A stretch of DNA of 64,000 nucleotides from Gigantopelta aegis (taxonomy: Eukaryota > Mollusca > Gastropoda > Neomphalida > Peltospiridae). Numbering within the stretch: the first letter of the stretch is position 1; every line of letters starts with the position of its first letter. A program made the position numbers and the translations under genes. Shown piece by piece: positions 34,113 to 45,118 of this stretch. Location of the stretch: positions 4,612,666 to 4,676,665 of the forward strand of contig NC_054699.1 of NCBI RefSeq assembly GCF_016097555.1, in the 5' to 3' direction. The notes under the pieces are model-generated. The model saw only the letters and a list, made by a program, of their open reading frames with translations. It had not been told where the DNA came from and ran no database searches.

Positions 34113-34309
34113 GATCAGATGTTATTCTTTTTGTGTGTTTCTACTAACATCTAAACGAATATTCTCAATAATATTGTCTACAATAAAATGACCATAAACT
34201 ATGTTTTTAACTGGTCAAAAGCTAAAACCAGTAACTTTAAATAAAACAATTAAGATTATGCATTTAATTGGAACTATATCGACAGCGCTAGTATCTCCTC
34301 TGCTTAAAG

Positions 34310-34560
34310 GGACAGTCCTTAGTTTACAACCATTGTAAAATGACGTAACATACAAATTAAATATATTTTCTTATTTAGAATATCAGTGTCTGTATTTCGT
34401 AATTTTGTAATTTGGGTGCTACAAACATTAGAATACAACCGCAAAAACATTCGATATACAGACACTGGTATTCTAAATAAGAAATGTATTTAGTATGAAA
34501 TAGTAGTTGCCGACAAGGCTCTGTTATCGCAAACATCTTACAATGGCTGAAAACTCGGGA
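34310..34560. repeat. MITE-like repeat with a strong internal hairpin
   Basis: Ends aaagggacagtccttagttt and actcgggacagtcgc resemble the 27793 family. Inside, cttatttagaatatcagtgt and its near inverse (acactggtattctaaataag) form arms of about 25 bp at 34370-34483. Confidence 0.6.
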
Positions 34561-35515
34561 CAGTCGCTGCAGAAACGTTAAATATTGATTAACTGAAAAC
34601 ATCTACGAGTCATAGCTCCTAAATGCCAAATAATACAATATTACCATACCGACAGCCCCATTTAAATTTACATTAAGTAATAAAAACACAAAAGAATGCA
34701 CCGTGACATACGAATCTACCATAAATAAAAGCATAAATGCCCAATGCACCCCACCCCGCAACATTATTCATTAGTGTAGTGCGCTAATCATCAAAGGTCG
34801 AACAATATAGCCTAAATTATTCCCGGAAACGAGAACGAATCCAGCTATTTCTGCGCAGGTGCAGGAAGAAGAAAGAGTAGAATTTTTGGAAACACCTGTC
34901 AAGACAAATAAAAGTCAAATTGAAAAATAATACTAAAGTCAGACTTGTAAGAGTCGTATATTTCGTATCCGTACTGAAGAATTCTTTATCAAAACAGTAA
35001 GCTTTCTTATTTTATACCTGATTGCTCCTGGGTGGAAATTTCAGGTGATCCTGAAGTTTTGAGATCGAGTAGGGTTACTGAAGTTCAACTTTCGGTTTAG
35101 GTTACTTCAGAAGTGTTTATTATGACAACTCTCCTGGGCAGATTTCACCAGTTGTTCTGGGTAATGTGAATTGGTAATTCGGCGATGGTATATTGTTGTT
35201 AATATTAAAGTAAAAAATTAAACTAAAACAATAAAAATAGGATACAACAAATTAATAAATTTAGTTTTCAACATTTTTATGATTTTAATTTGATGTAGAA
35301 TTCAAGATGAGTGATAAAACTTGACCTTTTTCATACCAAGTTCATATAAATTCTAACCACTTGGAAAACTTGATTGCTGAGCCATATTTCATCTTTGAAT
35401 ATATATTGAATATTCGTTATCCTAATAATTCAGGGCTTACCCTGGATCAAAAATACCTGTAGCCAAAACATTTGCCAAATGGGATTTTTATTAGCCATAA
35501 TGAAAATGTTTTAGC
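34560..35515. other. No gene recognised
   Basis: AT-rich spacer. The PARL first exon could lie here or in 30540-34300, but no ATG-bearing exon with a donor of the needed phase could be supported. Confidence 0.4.
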
Positions 35516-35609
35516 CAAAAGATCCCTTGCTGCTGATCGAAAAGAGTAGCTCATAAAGTGGCGACAGCGGGTTTCCTCTCTCAATATCTGTATGGTCCTT
35601 AACCATATA

Positions 35610-37101
35610 TACTCTTCAAAAAAAGAAACGCAAAAGGGTACAAATGGGTTATAACTCCGATTTTATGTTTCCTACCGGTTCATGCTTTGTGAATATAAGG
35701 TCATTGCATGTCCCAAACACATTCTCACGGTTACATTCGATAAAACGCAGCTACTGTACAATAAAGTTCCAAAATGTGAATATTCGCAAAAACGCAGCCA
35801 CGTGCAAACCATGTCACCACTGCACGTGCGTTGTCTGCACGTGCAACATGAACACCGACAGTATAAAAGTGCAGGGTGTTCGCTTGCCTGGCCTCTGTAT
35901 CTGGCCGACAGTTGACAATCCAGGACATGCCACGTCTCAGTGAACCGCAGAGAAACGATGCCATCGGCCGACTAGACGCAGGCGAATCCAGAACGGCCGT
36001 TGCCAGGGCATTCCATGTGTCCCCAAGCACCATCTCCAGACTGTGGGACCGTTACCAGCAACATGGATCAACACGTGACCTCCCTAGATCCGGTCAACCA
36101 CGGGTCACTACCCCCGGGCAGGACCGCTACATCCGGGTACGCCACCTTCGGGAACGATTGACTACTGCCAACTCCACAGCCGCAGCAATACCAGGTTTGC
36201 GCAGGATATCCGACCAGACCGTACGGAACCGCCTACGTGAGGTAGGAATTCGTGCCAGATGTCCAGTTCGAGGTGTCATCTTAACACCACAACACCGTCG
36301 ACTCCGACTGCAGTGGTGCCAGATTCATCGACAATGGCCTCAACTGCGATGGAGACAGGTGTGGTTCAGTGACGAGTCCCGATTTCTGCTCCGACGTCAT
36401 GATGGAAGATGTCGCGTGTATAGGCGTCGTGGTGAACGTTATGCGGCAAACTGCGTGCAGGAAGTGGACAGATTCGGCAGGGGTAGTGTCATGGTGTGGG
36501 CAGCCATCTCATACACTGGCAGAACTGACCTGGTCCACGTGCAGGGCAACCTGAATGCACAGGGCTACATTGACCAGATCCTCCGGCCACACATCGTTCC
36601 AGTTATGGCCAACGCCAACGCAGTGTTCCAACATGACAACGCCAGGCCTCACACAGCACGTCTCACAACGGCTTTCCTACAGAACAACAACATTAATGTC
36701 CTTCCTTGGCCATCGATATCACCGGATTTGAACCCAATTGAGCATCTATGGGACGAGTTGGACCGACGCCTGCGACAACCACAGCCCCAGACCCTGCCCG
36801 AGCTGGCAGCAGCCTTGCAGGCCGAGTGGGCCACCATCCCCCGGGACGTCATCCGTACTCTGGTTGCTTCAATGGGCAGGCGGTGCCAGGCAGTTGTCAA
36901 CACACGTGGAGGCCACACCCGGCATTGACTCCAGATGACCTTGACCTTGGTGGTGTGTCCTATCACTTACTCACAATGGACTAGAGTGAATTGTGAACAA
37001 TCCTGCAACATTTGGTAATGATCGGACTCACCATTCAATAATGAAATCAATTCTCCAAATGTTACGACAATGTGGTTTTGCGTTTCTTCTTTTGAAGAGT
37101 A
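35610..37101 (+). mobile_element. Tc1-like DNA transposon, apparently intact
   Basis: 1492 bp. Terminal inverted repeats of 26 bp (35610-35635 and 37076-37101) differ at one position; each starts TACTCTTCAAAA and includes AAGAAACGCAAAA. It is flanked by TA-rich sequence consistent with a TA target duplication, and is inserted in a SINE. It encodes a full-length transposase. Confidence 0.92.
35927..36928 (+). CDS. Tc1-like DD34E transposase
   Basis: 333 residues from ATG at 35927 (MPRLSEPQRNDAIGRLDAGE) to TGA; an upstream in-frame GTG at 35876 is not a plausible eukaryotic start. The N-terminal helix-turn-helix (AVARAFHVSPSTISRLWDRY) and a second paired-like segment bind the TIRs. The catalytic core has WFSDESRF, then HDNARPHTA, then DLNPIEHLWDEL. 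The last Asp and Glu are separated by 34 residues, the Tc1 signature. No stop or frameshift interrupts it, and the length matches active Tc1 transposases (about 340). GC is clearly higher than the surrounding spacer. It catalyses cut-and-paste transposition at TA sites. Whether it is active today cannot be told from one copy. Confidence 0.95.
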   Translation: MPRLSEPQRNDAIGRLDAGESRTAVARAFHVSPSTISRLWDRYQQHGSTRDLPRSGQPRVTTPGQDRYIRVRHLRERLTTANSTAAAIPGLRRISDQTVRNRLREVGIRARCPVRGVILTPQHRRLRLQWCQIHRQWPQLRWRQVWFSDESRFLLRRHDGRCRVYRRRGERYAANCVQEVDRFGRGSVMVWAAISYTGRTDLVHVQGNLNAQGYIDQILRPHIVPVMANANAVFQHDNARPHTARLTTAFLQNNNINVLPWPSISPDLNPIEHLWDELDRRLRQPQPQTLPELAAALQAEWATIPRDVIRTLVASMGRRCQAVVNTRGGHTRH

Positions 37102-37169
37102 TATATCTGACGCCATATAACCGTAAATAAAGTGTTTTGAGTGCGTCGTTAAATAAAACATTTCCTTCC

Positions 37170-39970
37170 TTATATATGAATCTGAAAATGCATCTTTCTC
37201 GGCTAATTATGTACAAACTGGAATAAGTTTGCGGGTAGGGGCATTTAAGATATATATTACTTCTCCCACTTCTAAGGCCTGTGACATAAAATCAACAAAC
37301 GTACAGAAATATGGGGGTGGATGGATGGGAAAGAGTTTGACCCATGCCCCTCTATATAAAGGCTCTAAAGACTAACCCTAACCCTAAAACTAACCTTAAC
37401 CACTGAAAGGGGGGTATGGGGGTCGAACTCATGCCAGTGGATGTTTATGGAGGGTGTTGGGTTTTTTTCTTTTATTTCTTTTTTTTTCCAAATAATTTTT
37501 TTAGAGCCAATACTCTTATTTTTTTGTCTTTTTTTTTAATAGAGCTCATTATTTCTTTAAAATAGCAATCTTTATGTTGGTTTAACCTTTTTATTATTAT
37601 TATTTAAAACATTTTTTTTTTAAAGTGACCATCAATTCCCCACCCCAACAATTTCGTAATTTGAGCCATATTGTTGTTGATTTCAATGTCGTGTTAAATG
37701 CTTGTTGATTTTAGCTTGTAAAATACCTAGCCTAAGAATGCTGACTTCACATTATTACAACTGTTCCATTTACATCAATTGTTTTTTATTAAAAAGATTG
37801 AAATTTACGGTCTTTTTACAATCCAGCTAACTTGTGAGACCTCACAGTCTACAAATTTATATAATATTTTATTTAACAAATTTTATGATTATTGTAAACT
37901 AATTGTATTCAGCGTATGTTTAATCGCAACTAATATAATATGGTAAGAAATACTGCATTTTAATTTCCCACGATTGCAATATGCAGACCTTGCCTTTTAA
38001 GGTACACGGGTGCAATCGCACTTGTACAGCGCATGCAATTTCAATCTGGCGAGTGTGAACAATAACGCACATTACATTTAACAAACAGCGCACGTAAAAT
38101 AATTTTGTATATTGATTGCCACTATTTACCGTATGTAGCTGATAGAAAGATCTGTTTAATAATACCAGAAAAAAAATGTTACGGGACCGGTAGCGTTCAT
38201 GCAAGATTTTAATATATGACTGGTACTTATCTTTGCTATACAAATTGAAAAACACAGATTTAATAGACATCTTCGAAGACGTACCAGTCCGATCAAAACT
38301 TCTTTGCCTATTTAATTTAATATTAATTAGAAACGGTCCACTTTTGTAAGGTAATAGATCACAATGTCTGATACGGATAATTCGTTTATACCATTCATAG
38401 AGTTATGACAAAAAGAGAAAAGGGATTGAATTAAATAGTGGCTTCAGTGGCCTATACAAATGAACTTGTTATGGAAATCAGCGAAGTCGGTAAAATTGTT
38501 TTGTGTAATTTAATACTTTCTTTTTAAAAAAAAAGAAAGAAATGAAATTTAGACGGAATAATAAAAAGAAGGAAAGGAAATAATAATAGGTATGTAGAAA
38601 TAAGCCTAGATATTTTTTTACGTCTATTATTTTTCTTTTTTATCTTTAAAAAAAAAATCAAATAAAACTTTATTTAAGTATTTGTATTTCAGCCAGAGGT
38701 TAATGAATGTGCATATGGTATTTATATATGTATATATGTACACACTATAGTAACAGTAATCAATGATCAGTGCCACCTATTTAATTTTTGTTTCATTTGT
38801 TCGAAAGTCACAGACCATGTGACTGGAACATGATTTGATGCGCAGTACTCTGTGGCATATTGACCAATCAGAGCTATCGGGGTCAGATTATTTTTACTCT
38901 TGGAATTCTGCATGCACACGCTGGTCTACTTGACAACTTATTATGCATTGATGATGATGTCTATAATTATGTGGGGTTTTTTATTATCTTTATTATGGCA
39001 TTCCACGTTTGGAATAAAATCCTTTTGGGGCCATTCTAGATCAATGACGTAACGCTGTCAGAGCCGTTCATAATTTGTAGCGGTAGGTCAAATGGCATGT
39101 TACAAAATGTTGAGGGAGGGAGAGTCACTGTTTGCGTAATTGTTTAATTAAAAATGTCAAGTGAATGTCAATGTCCCAACCAACACATCAATGAAATAAT
39201 TGTAGGCCTACGAGTTATTAAAAAACATGTTTTAATAATATGAGTCGGTAGTGCACACCTGAGATGCCTGGATCGTAGTTCATGAACGACCTCCTCGGAA
39301 CCAGTGGGTTTTTCCCATCCCAACTATCCTAATCATATTCGTTGTGCATAATAATGAAATTCAATACAAGTTGATTCTTATATATGTTTAGCTGTACATT
39401 CATCAAACCATGAAATGGTATATATATATAATTGTGTGTATCAAATTATCTGACTACATAGTACTACTCCTGAAACTTTTTAATAAATTATAATTCCATT
39501 CCTGAAAGGGAAAAGAAGTTAGACTATACTAATGAGTAATGAATCAAACAACATAAAATTAGAAGATAAACATTATTGATTTATTGGTTCATTTTTGCAA
39601 CGTATGTCTGCATTTACATGTACCAATTACTTCATAAATTAATAATGTTTTGTTTTCATTTGCCTTAGCATTTTGATGAATGCGATTTTTCACTCGCCTA
39701 AGTGTTTTGAGGTGTGCAGTTTTTCACTCACCTTTCTTTTTCAAAAGCCAAGGACTGGATATGCATGAGTGCGAAATTAACAAAGACAAAGGAAATAAAC
39801 AAATGAAACAACAATTAGGTATTCATTTATGCGCACAACTTTTGTTTTGTTTTTTTCTCTTTTGTTTTACAAATTTACATAAAGATTTACTTGTGTGTAA
39901 TTGTATTGTTTAATGTCTGCAATGATGTCTCTTGACACATGCAGTCTCGGCTGGCAAGCGTGACCTATAT
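37170..39970. other. No gene recognised
   Basis: AT-rich spacer with homopolymer runs. Short interstitial telomere-like ctaaccctaaccctaa lies near 37373. Short open frames show no family signature. Confidence 0.5.
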
Positions 39971-39974
39971 GCAC

Positions 39975-41130
39975 ACTGAGAGCAGTATAAGTTCAGCCAA
40001 CGAACATTTTCCTAATGTTTGCGAACTATCTGGACATTGGGTTTAACGTGAAGTGCATAAACCAGTCTAGTGGATGTTTTTTGGGGTGTCTGCTCGGTCT
40101 GGCTGAAATCGGCCAAGGATAGCCAACTTGTCTTTTGGTCCTGAACTAGCATGTGTATTGAAACTGACACGCATTGTCGGTCCGTTTTTGTTATTTTGGT
40201 TCAAAGACTTTACAAAGTTAAAATAACAAGCTACAGATATTTCAGACTTTGCTTTCATATATGTTTTTAAATACTTGCCATTAAAACTAATAACCGTGAT
40301 TATTAAAATAAGCAAAGATTATTATGCTGTATTCTGGATGACAGTGCTTCTCTTTACCGGTCGCTAGATCGCTATATAGTACGCTAATTGAATATTTGGT
40401 ATTATTATTATGTTTGCGGTGTCGGATAGATTCTATAACCGTTTGTTCACATCAGAAGATAGAAAACAGCTTAGCCAAAATTTTAGTCACTTGCAAATTT
40501 TATTAGCCATTTTTTTTAAATTGCTACCGACAGCATGAGCCCTGTGATTATCAGCATCAAGGTGTTCTTTAGCTGTCTACCGGCGTCGTGGTTAGGCCAT
40601 CAGTCTACAGGCTGGTATGTACTGGGTTCGGATCCCAGTCGAGGCATGGGATTTTTAATCCAGATACCGACTCCAAATCCTGAGTGAATGCTCCGCAAGG
40701 CTCAGTGGGTAGGTGTAAACCACTTGCACCAACCAGTGATCCATAACTGGTTCAACAAAGGCCATGGTTTGTGCTATCCTGCCTGTGGGAAGTGCAAATA
40801 AAAGATCCCTTACTGCTAATCGGAAAGAGTAGCCCATGTAGTGGCGACAGTGGGTTTCCTCTCAAAATCTGTGTGGTCCATAACCATATGTCTGATGCCA
40901 TATAACCGTAAATAAAATGTGTTGAGTGTGTCATTAAATAAAACGTTGCTTTCTTTCTTTAGCTGTCTGGCAGCTTGCACCATCCTCACTTTTCTTGACA
41001 ATTATATGTTTATCTGCTGTGAATTTTTGTATTGGAATTAGAGTGACCACCATCTTAAAGGTCTGCCCTCTTGCTGCTACTTCATACTGAAATGTGTGAC
41101 CAGTCTTTGACCTGGATGAATAATACTAGT
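39975..41130. repeat. Segmental duplication, copy 1 (carries a SINE)
   Basis: Matches 41378-42112 from gagagcagtataagttcagc through gacctggatgaataatact with many small differences. The main structural difference is the SINE at 40579-40954. Confidence 0.88.
40579..40954 (+). mobile_element. SINE, head 2 + tail A, with 14-bp target duplication
   Basis: Flanked by the direct repeat ttctttagctgtct (40565-40578 and 40955-40968). The paralogous segment has the unoccupied site (41942-41955), so both ends are defined exactly. The element is 376 bp: head 2, shared core, tail A. Confidence 0.93.
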
Positions 41131-41377
41131 ACACTGTAAGTATAACATATAGCGTGGTTGTCTGATTATAGCAGGAATATACCTGAACAGCGAAGCTTTG
41201 TGGCTATTTTCCTGCTATGTGAGGAAACCATGATATATGTAATTTGTACCATACCGACTGCCGACATTCATTTGGCTTGAATTTAGTATCTCTTTTTTTG
41301 TGTAGATGGTGATCATACTCCATGTTTACATGTATCTCTGCTCATTTGATACACCATGTTGTGTGTTTTGACTATCT

Positions 41378-42112
41378 GAGAGCAGCATAAGTTCAGCTAA
41401 CAAACGTTTTCCTAATGTTCGCAAACTAACTGGACATTGGGTTTAACGTGAAGTGTATAAACCAGTCTAGTAGACGTTTTTGGGTTTTTTTGCTCGGTCT
41501 GGCTGAACTCGGCCAAGGACATGTACATGTATATTGAATCTGACACGCATTGTCGGTCCGTTTTTGTTACTGATATTTTGGTTCAAAGACTATACAAAGT
41601 TAAAATAACAAGCTACAGATATTTCAGACTTTGATTTCATATATGTTTAATACTTGCGATTAAAACTAATAACCGTGATTATTAAAATAAGCAAACATTA
41701 TTGTGCACTGTATTCTGGATGACAGTGCTTCTCGTTACTGGTCGCAAGATCGCTATATAGTACGCTAATTGAATATTGGTATTATTATTATATTTCGGGT
41801 GTTGGATAGATTATGTAACCGTTTGTTCACATCAGAAGATAGAAAACAGCTTAGCCAAAATTTTAGCCACTTGCAAATTTTATTAGCCATTTTTAAAATG
41901 CTACCGACAGCATGAGCCCTGTGATTATCAGCATCAAGGTGTTCTTTAGCTGTCTGGCAGCTTGCACCATCCTCACTTTTCTTGACAATTATATGTTTAT
42001 CTACTGTGAATTTTTGTATTGGAATTAGAGTGACCTCCATCTTAAAGGTCTGCCCTCTTGCTGCTACTTCATACTGAAATGTGTGACCAGTCTTTGACCT
42101 GGATGAATAATA
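41378..42112. repeat. Segmental duplication, copy 2 (empty SINE site)
   Basis: Second copy of the unit above without the SINE. On the minus strand a frame of about 90 codons is open here (EDGASCQTAKEHLDADNHRA) but not in copy 1. It might be an exon relic; I do not recognise it. Confidence 0.85.
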
Positions 42113-42238
42113 CTTGAGTGTGATAACCAGCAGATTAGATCATGTTTTGAATAGATGTAGAGAGTCACCAAGTGATCCTCTGTCTCGTTGGAAATCAAAA
42201 GGCAGTTCTTCATTGTAACACATTAAGATCAACCCCCA

Positions 42239-42498
42239 TTGTGATATTTCTCGTTCCAGCCAGTGCATGCAACCATGATTGATATATCAAAGGTCATGGT
42301 ATGTAACTACTACGGGGTATGTGCCATCCTGTCTGTGGGATGGTGCATATAAAAGATCCTTCGCTATTAATGGAAAGATGTAACAGGTTTTCTCATTAAG
42401 ACTACATACATAGGTCTAATTTATCAAATATTTGATATCCAGAAGTTAATAATAACTAAATCAGTGTGCTCTAATGGTGTTGTTAAACAATACACACT
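42239..42498 (+). mobile_element. SINE, tail B, 5' truncated
   Basis: Starts at the core (tttctcgttccagccagtgc), ends with tgtgctctaatggtgttgtt and aaacaatacac. Confidence 0.7.
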
Positions 42499-42765
42499 TC
42501 AACTATTGTATTATATATTATTTTTGTTAAATAGTCATACTTGCATAATAATTATGGGAAACGGCATTTCGGTTCTGTGATTTTACCGACATAGTACCGG
42601 AAACGATCATATAATTGATGTGTAACTTGTATCGCTGATTAGTTACTGCTGAAATTAATGTCCTACATTGTCCATTGTATTATGTATGGTCAATCTAGGG
42701 TGCTTTCACATCTGCTGCTTTCACATCTGCTGCTTTCACATTGTTCTTGCAATACTGTGTGTATG

Positions 42766-42945
42766 AGACGGGATGTAGCACAGTGGTAAAGCATTTGCTT
42801 GATGCCCAAGTAGCCCATGAAGTGGCGACAGCGGGTTTCCTCTCTCTATATCTGTGTGGTCCTTAACCATACATGTATGTCCGACGCCATATAACTGTAA
42901 ATAAAATGTGTTGAGTGCGTCGTTAAATAAAACATTTCCTGCCTT
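42766..42945 (+). mobile_element. SINE, head 1 + tail A with internal deletion
   Basis: Head gggatgtagcacagtggtaa is joined directly to agtagcccatgaagtggcga of the tail region; the shared core is missing. Confidence 0.75.
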
Positions 42946-43970
42946 TACTGCTGGTACAACTAAAACAAATACCGCACAGACGACATTTAGCTTTTTTCTT
43001 TTCTATATCGAAAATGATTCCATACATTCAACTTTTGTTTTCCCTCCATGTCTCAAAGTCCTGTAACATAACCGAAGGCAAACATGGCAAAGTGTGACAT
43101 GGAAAATCTAATTAAATGTGAGTGCTCTCCTTTGTACAAGTTCTTGAGTTCAGTGAATGGACTCAAGCCTTGCTAGAATGCTAGACTCGGCATGTGCCCG
43201 AGTACTCGTGGAAACTCTATTGATGGCAGACACTTTTTATACACTTGTTATGGCTTTGTACAAAATAAATATAACATAATTCCACTTAAAATACATGTTT
43301 TGTAAATAATAATTTTAAATCTTCTTCGAAGTCAGGTGCACTGGTAATGATCAAGCAAAAAGATTTCAGTAGCAATTTTGCAATGGAATTTTTCCAGCAT
43401 TCTTAAAATGGGAACGTCATACACCTAGTTTATTGTTATTAGTTATTGTTAAATAGTTGTTAATTTAGGTAAAATTAAAGATTTTTAGTTTGCTTTCCAA
43501 TGAACATGACAATAGGTGAATGGTACTTACAATTCAAACTCTTATGTTCATACAGTTCTAACCAGTTCTGTAATAATTGAAAGTTGATTTGGTTTGTACA
43601 AATCCGACTATAACTTATGATTGTTTGACGAAATTCCAACCAATTTCCATCACTAGTTTCCACATCTGATGGAGATAGCTTTGTAAATTTCTAAATATTT
43701 TAAGTTTATTTGTATTTTTTAATATTGAAAATTTCAGTCTTCATACATACGTGTACGTGTATCTTCTTGTTCTAGACTTGAAACTTGCTACAAACACATA
43801 ATATGTATTCTCTGAAGCAGTTTTAAAAGAAAAAGTGTTTTTTAAATGTTTGATTTCTGAGTTTTCATTGGATCATGTATTTAAAGAAAAGTCCAGATGC
43901 TTTTTGTGTTTTTGTTTTTTAAATTGAACACTGTTCTGAATCTTTGAATATGGTTCAACTTTGGTTTTAC
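42946..43970. other. No feature recognised
   Basis: AT-rich spacer upstream of the deubiquitinase gene; no promoter motif can be defended. Confidence 0.45.
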
Positions 43971-43972
43971 AG

Positions 43973-44330
43973 TTAAAGGTGTAGATTCTAGTTTTAACCC
44001 ATACATTTTTTTTAGTTTAGTTTATTTATAAACCTGTAACTCATTTGGATAAAGTTACAGCAGAGGGAAAGAAGAGTCTGTGATGTTAAAACAGGAACTC
44101 GAATCAATAAACCGCTACTTCTCAGATGCACGTATGTTTTTAAAAATATGAAGGGTGCATTGTTTAGCATCAGAGACACCAGAATGACCAGAAACACTTC
44201 GGTTGTACGGAAATGGATAATCTAAAGAATACAATATAAGTAATGTTGGATTTTGGTGATCATAAACAGCTCTAGTAGTGAAATATATGCAATAGTGTTT
44301 AAAAACTAGGGTCTGTCCCTTAATATTCAT
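43973..44330. repeat. MITE-like repeat, inverse of 27793-28175
   Basis: Begins taaaggtgtagattctagtt and ends actagggtctgtcccttaat; internal match gttgtacggaaatggataat. It ends 22 bp before the first coding exon of the deubiquitinase. Confidence 0.65.
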
Positions 44331-44363
44331 TTGTTTGTTTAATTTTTTGCAGGTAAATTGGAG

Positions 44364-44544
44364 ATGGCCAGTAATGGGCCAGAATCCACAGCTGGTCCAT
44401 CAGTTGTTATGATTGATAACGCACAATCTGGTGATTTGGGAGCAACTGGTGCTCACTCCTTCACTATCCACAGTTCTACATCCAAGATGGATGAATTTGT
44501 CTGTGATACTTCCAGTTATCAAACAAAAGATTCCCTGGAAAAAG
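44364..44544 (+). CDS. USP exon 1 (first recognised)
   Basis: Acceptor ttttttgcag ends at 44352; ATG is 12 bases into the exon. It encodes MASNGPESTAGPSVVMIDNA and a polar stretch ending DSLEK; the donor is GTTTGT (weak). No known domain. Confidence 0.75.
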
Positions 44545-45087
44545 GTTTGTTTGTTGGTGTAAAAATCAGTCTGCATGTGATATGCGGTAACATATATATT
44601 TTGTAGAGTATTAAACCCGCAAACACTCAATTATTAAAAACAAAATTAACCTTATAGGTAAATCTGTTTACATTTATGCAAAGAGGGTTTGGTGCACTTA
44701 CAGGTGTTCTAGAATGTTTTGAAAATTCACTGGCCATGGTGAAAAAAATCACTTGCCCAATTTTAAACTTCTTTGATATTCTTCAGATGAAGTCATATAG
44801 ATGAAGTTACTTAAAAATGTATTACAGTTTACATTTATATATATATGAATAGTTTCATTGCAAAATGTGATAAATGCCACACACCCAATCCTAAAAACGT
44901 TTTATTCCAAACCACTATAAACACTATGCCAGTTTCTCTGCAATCTGCGATATATCCTCAGACAATCGTATCGCATTTTGCTGAAAACTGAATTTGAATT
45001 TGTGTTTGTCTATGTGTGAACAGTGTCTTAGTGGTCTTTGCACAATGGTTTTTAATATGGCATTTTGCAATGAAACTCTTCATTCAT

Positions 45088-45118
<31 letters not shown>

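Larger units (their letters stand above)
35515..37168 (+). mobile_element. SINE tail A split by a Tc1 element
   Basis: A 5'-truncated SINE starts near 35517 (agatcccttgctgctgatcg), is interrupted at ccttaaccatat, and resumes after 37101 with tctgacgccatataaccgta through aaacatttcctt. This dates the Tc1 insertion as younger than the SINE. Confidence 0.85.

Noticed and set aside
34490-34602. Possible PARL first exon (MFSVNQYLTFLQRLSRVFSH then GTAAGA)
   Set aside because: Splice phase does not fit any acceptor of exon 2, and the sequence is part of a MITE-like hairpin repeat.
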